Shown here one piece after another: positions 37,439-49,300 of a DNA stretch of 64,000 nucleotides. This DNA is from Apostichopus japonicus. Taxonomy: Eukaryota; Echinodermata; Holothuroidea; Aspidochirotida; Stichopodidae. The position numbers and the translations under genes were made by a program. Position 1 is the stretch's first letter. Each line of letters begins with the position of its first letter. The stretch spans positions 27,604,564 to 27,668,563 of the forward strand of contig NC_092571.1 in NCBI RefSeq assembly GCF_037975245.1, written 5' to 3'. The notes beneath the pieces were generated by a model. The model did not search any database, was not told where the DNA came from, and worked only from the letters and a program-made list of their open reading frames with translations.

Positions 37439-38513
37439 CTTTTGCACTTTAGTTCGAGAGAAGTTTTCACTAGCTAAACGATACCGATTACCAGATAGCT
37501 GACAAGTTGGCCTTTCATGGCACCATCAGTTTACTGTATCATGACCATTTACATATTTGCTATCCCAGCCGGAAGTTTTCGTCACTTGTAAATAAACCTC
37601 TTCACTCCCTAGTTAACAATTTTCCTACGCTGCTCCTTTTAGGCTTAAATTGGTCTAAAATTGCCTCAAATGACCCAATTATATCACAACATGTACTTCC
37701 ATTCGTGCTCTTTAACATGCAAGCCACAAAAAACTACATTATGATTGATAACAGGTCAAGAAAGATGTTCTCCTTCTGTTTTTTGGCACTTTTCTATAGA
37801 CTCTAATAGGAGTATGCCACAACGAAATACTGTTACCCAATGAGAAAACGCGAGATACGCTCTTGCGTAACTAAGATGTCTATGTCATAGGGGTAAAGTT
37901 CGCAAAGTACATTTTTAGAAACGTAATATTGTGCCCTGTATGTTCTAATATCATGTAGGGAATCTTCTAAGGTCTTTCATGTTTAATAAACCGAGAAAAT
38001 ATAGGCATGAGGCTAGATCCCACGGCACTGTCATCTGTCAAAACGCAAATAGGCTAACCTTGTTGAGGCCTAGGCTGAGCTATTAACTTTCAAAGACTAG
38101 CTCAGACCAGTAAGTTAGTTTTAGCGTAAGTTAGGACCTAGGCTAGCCGTGTGAAAAAATTTACGGTATACTGTGCCCGCATATATACGTTGTTTCTCAA
38201 TGTCATGAATTGAAATGGTCTAAGACCAAAAGGATCAATAAAGTTAGGCATTATTGTAAGAATTGTAGCCCAATTCATCCATACTACTATTACTAATACT
38301 ATAGCCAGTTTAGGCTACTCCGGTGTGTTCTCTTTAAATTTTCAATAAAAGCATATGGATTCTAGCCCTGTATAAAATAATCAACAAGAAAGACTTGCTT
38401 GATCAAATGATTTTGTTGGAAGAAAAAGACCTTTAACATGGCAAAGTTATTGTATGCAATCATAACTGTTATTTGTTAGCTTATAGTTATAATAAACAAC
38501 ATGCAGGCATAGC
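37439..38513. other. Unique-looking DNA between satellite and LINE
   Basis: No gene is recognised. A 99-codon plus frame (37507-37806) has no family features or splice context and is probably chance. A few taggctaggc-like tracts occur near 38060-38150. Confidence 0.5.
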
Positions 38514-38520
38514 TTTACTT

Positions 38521-39317
38521 GTATATTTTGTATTTTTATATTTATTTGTTTCATCACAATTTACAGTGTGACGGGAAGTCTCCTATAAAACCTGCAAGGC
38601 TTAACAAAGTAGGAGACTCCCCAAAAAGAAAAAAGAAAGAAAAACTTAAGAATAGAAAAAGAAAAGTTAATAGTAGCATCTACAATATTGAAATAATCGA
38701 ATTGACGCTAATTGAAATTAATAATGTTATTAAACAATCTTTATAATGATCTTAATCACAAACACACACAAGAATAAATCCATCAATAGTGAGAAATAGT
38801 TACAGTTTGGAGATTCCTTTTGAATACAGAGTAAGAAGGCTTTATATTCTTAACATTATCCTGGAGATTATTCCACGTTTTTATAGCACGAATACGAGGG
38901 TTAAAAGAACTATAAATAGTACTTCGTTGGGATAAAACATGTGCGTTATTACAATGGTGTGTTTGATGGTTGTGGATTAGTCTATTACAATAATTAAAAT
39001 CTTTAAAAGCCTCGGGTAGCAATCCATTCCATGCTTTATATGCAAATGTTGCAAGCTGGACTCTTATAATATCATTTAGTTTTAATAAATTTAATCTTTT
39101 GAATAATGGGCTAGTATGATCACGTGGTGCAGCATGTGAAATATGGCGGATAGCTCTCTTCTGGTTCCTGACCAAATAGTCGTGCAATAAGTTAATTGGG
39201 GCAAAATCAGAGTTATATAGAGTGTTCTGAGTATATTTGGAGGTAAATAATGTTTTAATTTGCATATAATACCAGTATTTCTAGCCACTCTGTTACAGAC
39301 TGCAGCTGATATACTAA
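38521..39317 (-). mobile_element. 5'-truncated LINE, same family as the nested insert
   Basis: On the minus strand it encodes the end of a LINE reverse transcriptase: VARNTGIICKLKHYLPP, IWSGT, then QKRAIRHISHAAPRDHTS, FAYKAWNGLLPEAF and RIRAIKTWNNL. A deletion of roughly ten codons with a frame change lies just after IWSGT (near 39168), so it is inactive. The 3' UTR stem-loop (taggaga 38610-38616 with tctccta 38579-38585 as seen on the plus strand) and the AT-rich tail end at 38521. A 7-bp tttactt at 38514-38520 and 39318-39324 is a likely target duplication, which fixes both ends. Confidence 0.85.
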
Positions 39318-39324
39318 TTTACTT

Positions 39325-40629
39325 AGGCTAGTTAGGTTGTAATTGTAATTTAGCATATGAAATGCAAGACATTTACAGTAGTAATTATAATGCAGACACT
39401 TGGTCTATTGTTATTATTCCATCGTGTGCAATCAGCACATAGATTAGGCTTGGCATAGCCACCTGGGAGTAGCTGCTTAGATCCATCCATTTGAATGTAT
39501 CATTTATAAGAGTCCAATTATATACCCTTTAAAGGATTTTTCAGTTTTACATGGATAGCATATAACGTCATCTGAGGTTACCCAGTGTTGAAGAGGTAGT
39601 CAGAAATTTCACAAATGAAAATATAAGTTGGTCATGCATGCATGTTTTTGACTCAAAACGGGGATCAAGTTTTCAAGTTGCTATATCCAAGACACCATGC
39701 ACTTTAAAGCTTTTTTGTTGTTGTAATATTTGCCAAAGTTTTCCTCTATTTAGGCTCACAGTTAATTAAAGGGTGATGTGAAGACTCGCGCAAAAAAAAA
39801 AACCTCTAATGCTGGTAATCTGACCTAGTTTTGAATGAGGTGTAACAGAAGTGTTAGACACCACCTTAGATCCCAGAAAATACACACACAGCTTTTTAGA
39901 CAGTAATTAGACACTAGTGTACAGTCAGTACTGTACATGCAGCTGCGGTCAATACCCACAGCACAGTGTATATAAACGATACAGCGATGGACATCTCAGG
40001 TCCAGCTAAAGGTAACACGGTATCACGTTTCATTACTGTCTGCATTTTGTAGCGACACGAACAAGTTGTGAACTGGTTATGGGAACATTTTGAAACTTAA
40101 CATTCAAGTGATCCAAGGTCACCAAAGGTCAATTAATGTTAAAAAACTAGTTAAAAAACATGGTTGATATTTTGGTACAAGTTGTGAATGGGAGGTGGAA
40201 CATTTTCAAACTTAACGGTCATGTGATTTGAGGTCACCAATGTTATCATATCTGTTGACCCGCTTGTAGGTGACATTATATTTCTTACATTTTCGACGCC
40301 ATATTCAGATCTCAAAGGTGCCTTCCGATCAAAAATCTGATCACAATTTGTGATCACAAAAGTGTTGGCTATAGTGTTGGTTACTTTATGGGTACATGTA
40401 GGACCACAATAACTTGGACTATTTGAGCCCATGCAATCTTGCTTGATAATTATTATGTGTATTGTCATATACCCCTACGCAAGGAACCACAGTGCCCTTG
40501 GGCTCTTGTTACAATTTGACTACTGCATGGTGACCGAATGACCTCTGACATCCACCAAAAATGAAAGGCGTCTTGTACTCAATGTGGTACTTCTACACAC
40601 GAAACATGAAATTGACCTGACCTTCCCTT
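39325..40629. other. Non-coding DNA with a two-copy ~125-bp repeat
   Basis: No gene seen. A unit with acaagttgtgaa, ggaacatttt, aaacttaac and gaggtcacc occurs twice (about 40065-40135 and 40178-40245). The minus frame 40151-40468 overlaps this repeat and has no recognisable features. Confidence 0.5.
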
Positions 40630-40643
40630 CCCTTACAGAAAAG
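40630..40643 (+). repeat. Left terminal inverted repeat of CACTA-like element
   Basis: CCCTTACAGAAAAG; exact complement of 53323-53336, 12.7 kb away. Similarity continues loosely for the next bases (both then reach agcttgc). Confidence 0.8.
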
Positions 40644-40990
40644 CTAGCTTGCAAGATGATTGCGCATGCTCGCAACTAGCTTGCATGATGATTGCAGCTG
40701 GTTGCGCACGCTTACATACGCTTGCCTAAGTTTGCGTCATGCTAGCAAGTGATTGCACAAGGGCTGAAGTCAATAAATGGTTAGCTTATGCAAGCATGCG
40801 CAAGCATGCGCAAACTAGTTTAAAACCGCGAAAAGTTTTCTTAAACTTCTGCAAGCATGCAGAAGATCGCGAAGAGTTTTCTTCAACTCCTGCGAGCTTG
40901 CAGAAGATTGCGCAAACCTGTGGAATTTAATGCAAGCTTGTGCAAGTACATACAGTAAAACAGGATTGCAAGCTTGCACAATAATGTCTT
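40644..40990. repeat. Left subterminal repeat block
   Basis: Dense, imperfect and partly palindromic copies of gcaagcatgcgcaa / gcaagcttgcgcaa, for example near 40788-40815, 40850-40860, 40888-40920 and 40965-40980. The same motif fills the right end (52795-53322) and is absent in between. They probably bind an element-encoded protein during transposition or expression (inference from CACTA elements). Confidence 0.75.
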
Positions 40991-41315
40991 GAGCACATGT
41001 AAGAAATTACCTTATTGACTTCTAAAATACATTAAACAAAAGCCAAAGGGCTTTCTCAAAGAAGATACATGCTTAATTCTAAAGACTCTGTGTGCAAAAG
41101 ATTAGAAAGAGAAAAACTAAAAGCATGAAAGAGAACCAACAAGATAACATGTGTGTTATAGCAAGTATAATTCACTCTAAAATGCAAAATACAAAAAGTA
41201 GACACTTTTCTGTAAACTGCATTCGCTACACTTAAAAATGTTGAACACTTGCTAATTTTCAATAACACATACGATTATTATTATATTATTTACATACTGA
41301 ATATTTTCCTCTTTG

Positions 41316-44300
41316 TCAGTCCTTTTCCAAAGTGTTTGGAGGTACTGCAATAAATACCTCACGATTTGATTGATCAGTATCTATTAATACACAAAGATGC
41401 AAAATTGATGCAACAGGGATCACGTCAAGAGAGGCTGCATCACCTGGAAGTAAAGCTTTGAGTAAGACAGAGAAAGGAATTTCCTTGTCTGCAGTCCAAT
41501 AATCCAAAGAAAATGGAATTGATGTTTCCATCTTGGTTACCACAGCAAAACATTCTAACTTCCCAATGCAATCAACTAATATATAATGCTGTATTTGACC
41601 AAAGGCCTGTTTATCCCCTGACATATAGCACACCGTTAATGAACTTCTCTTTTTTGACATTTTAAAACTTCTTGAATGGTAAATTATTTTACTAAGCATA
41701 ACTCTTTTATATACCAAGTGACTATTACCATCCAATTGTGGACAGTATCTTTTCAGGAGGATGATGATATCCCTATCCAGAGACATAATAGTTGGAGTGC
41801 CAAGGACATAAACACCTGGAGAAACTAACTTCTTCTTCTGAGGTGAAATCCTCTTATTTGACACACGATAATAAAATTCGATAACAAGTGCGCTCATGTT
41901 GCTTACGCAGGATGGAAACTTGAGCATTGCTCCAATACTATTAGCAATCTGAAGTTCTGGTCGCTGAGTACCATGAAAAAAGTGGAGCAGTTCTCCATTG
42001 ATTCCCTCAAAATGAAAACAACTAGATACCCAAAGTGGTCCTAGGTCTCTGACACTGTCAGCTAAGTGGAGAAGGAGGTGTAAATTAGCACTCATATCCT
42101 TTTCATCATACAGTGTTGCAAACATACATACAAATTGCCTCAACATTTGCTCAGATTGTAAAACATCAGTAGAACAAATACTAGAACTGTTCAAAATAAA
42201 AATAGCTTGAACAAGGAGAAGATAATGGCTAAAATATCTTCTATCCATAACAGTTGATAGAAGTGGAACTGAGTAATAAAATAAAAATGATCTGCACTCT
42301 GATGCTTTCCAGTACTTCATGTGCTCTGCAATGCTTCTGGGTACTCTAGTGATAAAATTTGGTGGCTTAATTCTTAGTAATTGCTGGTCTATAACTGTGA
42401 GGTGAGCTCTCAGTGAATAGGGTTCTCTTGAATGAGACTGAGAGAACCACAAGTTCAACAACTTCCTTACTATACCTAACAGTACCTGGTGCATGTAATC
42501 TATAGCTGTTCCTCTGATAATATCGCATCCAAGAAACATAAACCATGATGGGCCTTTAACACCATCTACTGAATGACCTTGTGACAGAGCGCTAATAGCA
42601 GCCTCCTTAGTCTCTTCATGTGTTCTTTTAGGTCCATCTATGTGTTCATAGTCATATGGGTACACATGAGTAAAACCTCGTCCTGATGGCACATGCTTAC
42701 CTGGCTGCTTGCAGCGACCACACCCAAATTGGCCATTAAATTGTGTCATATTGAGCATAATGCACTTTGCTGGAAGATCACAAGTACCACCGAGTAAGAT
42801 ACCATGTACATTTATGGGATTGTCAAAACCAAATGGTTGCAATTTAATACCATCTGCTATATTTTTAAGGGCAGAATGGAATGGCTCTAAGAAAGTGCCC
42901 ATACAAGGCTTTTTGTTGCCAAACCAGATTCCAGCAAAGAGCATATTTTCTTTCAAAATACGTTTTTCATAAGGCAACTCATTAATCATAAGATACATAG
43001 GCCAAATTGAAAATTTTGAGGATTTGAAAAGAGGAATGCCATCAGTATACCAGAAAAAGGACAAATTATGACGGTTCCACAAGAAGCCACCTTCTCTAAA
43101 ATGTTTCTTGTACTGGTCACCATCAAATATATCTTCTATGTTATCTTTTTTTTGTTTTTTTTCTATTGAATCTGTGTTGCAAATCATTAAAAAATCCCTC
43201 TCTTTCATAAAGGTTGATCAACTGATCCACTAGTGGTATTTCAATAAAGCACTCTCCATTATCAAACTCTGAAAGCTTTGAGCCACAAACTTCACAGTCA
43301 GATGGAATTTCACCCTTTAATAAAATATTGCATCCACCACAAAATTTGTGAAAAATGATAGGTGACTTTAAATTAGAAAAATATTTTTCAAAAAGATGAA
43401 CTGATGTCTTACAAAGGTTTGGCATGCAACAGTGTAGAGATATTAACACTAAAAGGTCCTGGAGACATTCTCCAGACAATTGGTACCTCATGGTAAATGT
43501 TAATATTAAAAATAAACTCTCTGCTAGACTAACTGGTGCTCCTGAGTAGAGAGGTTCATTTTCTGAAGTAACCTCAGTATCAGTAAGGTCATCCTCACAG
43601 TCAAACCATTCTGTGTCATCACTGCATGGTTCTGCAGAATCCAAGCTATTGGCGCAACTATCCTGTTCCAACTCTAGTTCTGTTTCATCACCAGGCAGTA
43701 TCAAGTCTTCTGGAGTTTGGTTTTTCCATGCCTCTGGAATATTCTCAACTACTGAATAGCTGTTATAAAAGAAAACGCAAAAACAATATTAAGCAAAAGT
43801 TCAACAATCTGAATTCACAACAGATCCTAAAATTACTTCTAATGAAAGATTTTTATAGGAGATAAGTTATAATTACTCAGCTTTTAAACATGATCAATGT
43901 GGAATTATGTTAAATACTTCACAACAGTATGTTTTACAGACAATTGTCAGACATCAAGAGAAAGCTAGAATTGAATTGCAGGACTATCAACCTAATCAAG
44001 TGACTAACAGATTTGCTCAGGAGCTTTAAGGATTGTCAATTTCTTTAAGTGCAAGGTACAGTACATAATATGACAGTCACACAGAGGAACAGTGAAGAAT
44101 AACCCAAGTGTGATGAGCATCTAAGCCTTCTAAGGATTCATTTGCAATGGCAGTTCGAGAAGAAAGAAAAGAAACAAGTAAGATCAACTAAGTTTGAACA
44201 CTAATATTTATAAAGTAATATCAAAACACACTGCATACATCTTACTGATAATTTGTTGCCTTGGCCCTATACAGTGTAAAAAACCTAGGATCAAAGGCCC

Positions 44301-45461
44301 CACGTTGGCCCACAATTGTCAACAACTTTAACCTAGTAGTAGTAGAACACTGACTGACAGTTGTTACTCCATTCATTAGGCCTAGGCTATAGTTCAGCCT
44401 AGGCTAGACTACAGGTAGTTCCTATTGATCATCATGCAGGAAATCGATTCACTGGTTTGTGGTTGTTCTTGTAACTATACTGCAATGCTGTAGGAATTTC
44501 TGAACAGAAATTAGACTTTTTCAAATACAGTAGCCCCGAAGTGATATAAACGAGTGCGCTGTCACAAACCTAGCTTACCTTGTAGTACTATACTAATAGT
44601 ACTAGGCCTATATGCTGGTATTCTTAGGCTACATGCTGATACTGTAGGCTAGGTAGAGTAGGGTTTTTTCAAGTTGCACGCGATATTTATCTTTATTATT
44701 TATTTATTTTGGTTTTATAAAATGGATATAATCAACTTTTAATCATACCAAAGTTATTGATCTGCTTCATTGTACCCATGCAAGAAGAAAAAAAAACTCA
44801 GGCCTACGCGTATTCCTAACTTGTACTTTCTTCGAACCATTCACGAATCTCACACACTAAACAAAGTTCCAAGATTGTTTACATGTTTGACTTACTCAAG
44901 TTCACCACAAAACTTCAATCGATTAAAAGTAGATAGCCTACTCAGCTACTGGGAAACACGGTGAATACTCCTCATATTGAAGTTGTGTTTTCTTTTTGCT
45001 TTGCTTTGCTAGTGTCGTTTTTTTAAAAATGACAATAATATTTAAAAAATAGAAAACGCAGTTTGCAGAGTCAATTCGTTCTCTGACATCATAGTATATG
45101 CTACTTTGTTAGCTGACGTCTTAGGAACACGTGACTAGCTTAATATTTTAGGGAAGTTACGTTAGGTAGTAGGGAATAAAAGAAACATGGAAGAAAATAA
45201 GTTACAGAAGTAGAGGGCAGTTTCAAAACTGGATGTGACTTACCAAGAAACTGTTACATTTTCGTTAACTTCTGTTTGGGAGCCGTCGAGTCCCCGACTT
45301 TCAAACCACGTTTCTTTAGAACATTCGCCATCTTTTTGGCATTCACTGTCATCGTAAGAATTAGTTTTAAGCCTCCAAGAAGTTGTGCGAGGTACTTCAA
45401 GATATGGATCTTCGGAGCGTAGATAATCCGAAGCTGTTTTTCTTTTTTTTCTGTCCGACAT
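41316..45461 (-). CDS. TNP2-like (CACTA/EnSpm) transposase, two exons, one frameshift
   Basis: Exon 1 is 45461-45244 (start MSDRKKRK; an upstream in-frame ATG at 45488 is possible), donor GTAAGT. Exon 2 is 43759-41316, acceptor tttataacag; the junction is in phase, giving 886 codons if one frameshift is allowed. Domains in order: Arg/Lys-rich start, acidic region, zinc ribbon CGGC...CEVCG (near 43340-43270), then the DDE-type transposase with YTDGIPLFKSSKFSIWP, INELP, GIWFGNKKP, CDLPAKC, a second Cys pair CGRC, YMHQVLLGIVRKL, and FHFEGINGELLHFFHGTQ. Candidate catalytic acids are Asp in TDG, Asp in CDLPA and Glu in HFEG. The frame changes in an A8-c-A8 run at 43146-43163, by one extra A. It cuts and joins the element ends. 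Confidence 0.85.
43760..45243 (-). other. Transposase intron
   Basis: GT-AG intron of 1484 bp between the two transposase exons. No other gene seen; short aggcctaggc-like tracts occur near 44380-44400 and 44600-44660. Confidence 0.7.
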
Positions 45462-46148
45462 TTGCTTTTCTTGTTTATAAAGACACAACTTAGAAATAAA
45501 TCCCGTTCGAGTCTCAGAAAAAAAGGTTTACTCTCTCGGAAGTCAATGATAGATTTGAAAAACTCACGCTACACTACTGATAAACCCGGCGACCCCGCTC
45601 TCATCATAGTACATAGGAGATGCGAGATTGTGGTTATTACGTCATCATTAAGACCCAGTGAAGTTCGATTGTTCCGGCAAATTTTGAAAATACGCAATGC
45701 GGAAAAGGAAGGCCAATACGGAACTGATTTTCACAGTTTGTACATGGATTTAGCTTAATAATTTTGTCCTTTTTAAAAAAAAAATGTTGTTAAGCATGAG
45801 GAAAGAATCTCCAGTGAAAAGGACATTCGGTGTTTTATTTTGCTATTAATAAATGGTACCGCCTCAGATATGCGTGATCGTTAAAACCACAACCACTGTT
45901 TCTATGCCTGTAATACAAAGCCATCCATTGTCTTAACCGCCAAATTGTTAATCCATGAGCAGAGTTACTTGGTATTCAGTGCTGGCTATCGTAATATTCA
46001 ACAAACTGACTACAGTCATACACGCTCACACAAAATACTTACTTTGCAGATATATATATTTCTTACGATTACCAGAGCAAAATTAGAGAATTTTCTTATA
46101 AGAGGTTGACACAAATTTGCTATCAATTTTAACTTGAAATTGTGAACC
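45462..46148. promoter_or_regulatory. Divergent promoter region between transposase and BEN gene
   Basis: About 690 bp separate the two start codons, which point away from each other, so both promoters must lie here. An AT-rich tatatatattt occurs near 46051. A plus-strand frame of 98 codons (45462-45758) is present but shows no splice or family evidence. Confidence 0.5.
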
Positions 46149-46311
46149 ATGTCTGCAACAAAGTGTCTCTTATTTTGGACGGAGGATCAAACGATGAGCA
46201 TCGAGAATATAACCGCCATCGCCGATATTTCGAAAAGAACAGTCGGGGCATGCACAATTGCTAAATGGGCAGGAAAAAAAAACTACAACGCCAAAGTACT
46301 GATGATCAGCG
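46149..46311 (+). CDS. BEN-domain gene exon 1
   Basis: Starts at ATG 46149; ends atcagcg before GTAAGT at 46312, phase 1. Confidence 0.8.
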
Positions 46312-49300
46312 GTAAGTATTTTCGTAAACGATTTACGCACCTTAATTTTACAAACTGTAAAAAAAATACTAGCTCTATCCTCGAAATTCTTTAACTTAGT
46401 TTTAAGTGATCATACTGTGTTAGGCCCAGGCTCATAGGCCCTGGCCTAACGTTAGTGATTTTATTTCGATAAATGTTAGCTTTCACTGGCTATATGCCAG
46501 GCCTACTACAAAGGGATACAGGCGTTGAAATTATATTTTAGAGGCAAAAAACGAACTTCACTTCGTTCATAGTAAGGCGCAAATGCGCTAGATATTTGAT
46601 TTCATCTGATATTGACTAACCCTTTAGGCCTAACAGTAACAGTTGTTGTACACTAAACAAAGCAAACGTCATAGTTATGTCACATGGGCATGGGCGGCGA
46701 TCCTGGGGGGGAAGGGGGGGATATATCCCCCCCATGAAAATGGGTGGAGGGGATGTAATACACCATATCCCCCCCACCAAATGCCAGGGATAAGAATATT
46801 TTATGCCTACATTTATGCATCATCGTAAATGTACGGCTCTTTTTTAGCTTCATTTCTCGCCTACCATAAACGCAGTGCGATCTTTTCAAATAAACCGTCT
46901 TTATAAAGCAAGAATAGTTGACTGTGGGCTTCCTTGGCCCTATAACAACAAAATGTATTATTGCGCCCACGGTATTGATATAGTACATATATGCACCCTC
47001 ATAGTATTCATATAGGCCCTATAGTAGGCCTACACACGTACATGTTCCCTCGAACAGCTGAGAATCTCATGTAACCAGGGTAATGCTTACACGTTTCACC
47101 CAGATGCACTAGCAATCGGTACCTAGAAATGTAACTATGTACAATTGTGTATTGCATGTGTATAGGCCTATAATAGCCTGCATGAGGCCATTTTCTTCAT
47201 CGAATAATATAAAAGAGCTCTCGAACATTCTAACGTAGCGCCTGAAACAAGATTGACAGGGGCAATTTTCCCAAAATAACACCCGATATAAAAAAAAAAA
47301 AGGATTTTGGATCCTGATTATGAGATATTTTGGACATGATATCCTTATTTTTAAGTTGGGTATATGCCGCTTGGAAACCTCGGGAAGTGCCGTTTCCGGC
47401 CATCTAGAGGGTTTGTAAATCCCAAAATTTTCTTGTACGCTTCGCGCCAACTCATGGTGGCGCTACGCTTAGATAGTCAACAAGGTCATATCCCCCCCAC
47501 TCGGAAGTACGGATCGCCGCCCATGCACATGGGCACATTTTCGACTAGATTTCTTGCAAAAACTTTCAATTGTTCTGAGTTGGGGAGGGAGGTACATAAT
47601 CCAGTGCTAATCCATATTATTATGCCCCTAAAAGCAGAAGGGGGGGGGATTTATGAAAAATTTGTGATCAAGAGACAAGAATAAATATGTAAACTAAGAA
47701 TAAATAGGCGTTTGAATTTGATAGTTACGTCTTATTCATAACTTGATAGGGGAATGCCAGATGTTCATCATATTCATTGTACGTTGATGAAGTACGATAG
47801 TTGGTGTTTATATCATGAATATTAATGAGGTCACAGGGTCAAACCTGAAAATCTGCAATTAAAATGTTCAGTCTACAACCTCAAGTCCGATTGAAATAAA
47901 ACTTGGTATAGTTAATGTTGTGAGGTGATAACAGCCTACAGGTACAGTATGTGTTGATGCATGTTAAATTTGATACAGTTTTATATTGATAAGGGGTGTG
48001 GCTTCATATAATTTGCTACATTTAGCTTCTAAGGTTCGCCATAACTCGATAAGGGAATGCCGGATGTTCAATTGTTCATGATAGTCACAATGTACGTAAA
48101 CATGTATTATAGCGAGCACTGAGCAGTTGGAGGTTATAACATTATTATTAAGGAGGTCACAGGGTCAAGCCTGAAAATCTGCAATTAAATACTACTCTAC
48201 AACCAAAAGTTTGATTGTACTAAAACTTGGTATGATGTAATAAGGTAATAACAGGTATGTGTAGATGTATGTTAAAATTGATATATTTGCATATTAATGA
48301 GGGGGTGTGGCTACATATAATATGGCAACATTTAGCTTAGCCTTTGGTACGAGATATCTTGGTAGTGGGTTATCAAATGTTCATGATCGTCACTACCAGA
48401 AGATGCTCTATAGTGAGTGAAGAAACCTATTTGGTGGTTATATCATCTATATTAATAATGTGATAGGGTCAAAACTTCAGGCATTCGTCAGAACTTTGTT
48501 TCTTAAGAATTAACATGAAATCCATCATTCATCAAATTCAGCAAGGAACCATTCAATTCATTGCAATGATTTCATTTGTTTTGTTTTTAAATTCGTAGTG
48601 TCTTCACTGTTACATGAAAGCAAAGCAACTCTATAAAAGTATCTTTCAACAAATTCTGTTAACAAGCCAAAATTTTGTTGTAGAATTCATTATAGACAAA
48701 AAGACAAAACTAGTAGCTTGATAGCTTTAAAAGTGAAAATTGTAAAAATCTCACATTGTTAGCACTAGAAATAATACGACTCAATTGTAACTTTTATGGG
48801 GTACAGTAAAAAGTTCTTAAATAGGTGAAAATTATGGAATGTGAAAACAGTTGCTCTCTCCCAAATTTTTTAATTGTACAACTACTAAGATAATTAATGT
48901 TTGGAACTTTTGATATGTTTTGTTGACAGAAAACCTTGGTGAACTACGCCAAAAACAGAGGGCAATTAGCAAAGGACTAAGGGAAAGTCAGTTGTCAGCT
49001 GTTGATCAACTGACTAAGGATACTCCTCAGTGCCCGGTTCAAAAGAAGGATGGACGAAAGGTAGCCTCAAAGGCAAACCTAAATGAAGCCCTTGAAGCTC
49101 AGAGGAAGACTTTTCGGGAAGCTATTGCTTCCAGTTCAAAAGATTGCACTCAATGTGGGCAGAAGACGGAAGAGAACCGGGAACTGAAAGAGCAGTTGGA
49201 TGAAGCCAAAGGAGAGCTCCTTCTAATGCAGGATGAAAGGGATGAGCAGTCTATAAGGTTTAAGGACATGATGGACATGCATCAGAAGGAAGTTCATGAC

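Noticed and set aside
37507-37806. 99-codon plus-strand frame
   Set aside because: No family features, splice signals or repeats of coding type; consistent with chance in AT-rich DNA.
40739-40930. Frames in the subterminal repeat blocks (also 52709-53205)
   Set aside because: Open only because the gcaagcttgcgcaa-like motif repeats; alternate frames are equally open.
46643-46988. Frames at the left end of the hAT-like element in BEN intron 1
   Set aside because: They run through G/C homopolymers and the inverted end; element sequence, not coding.
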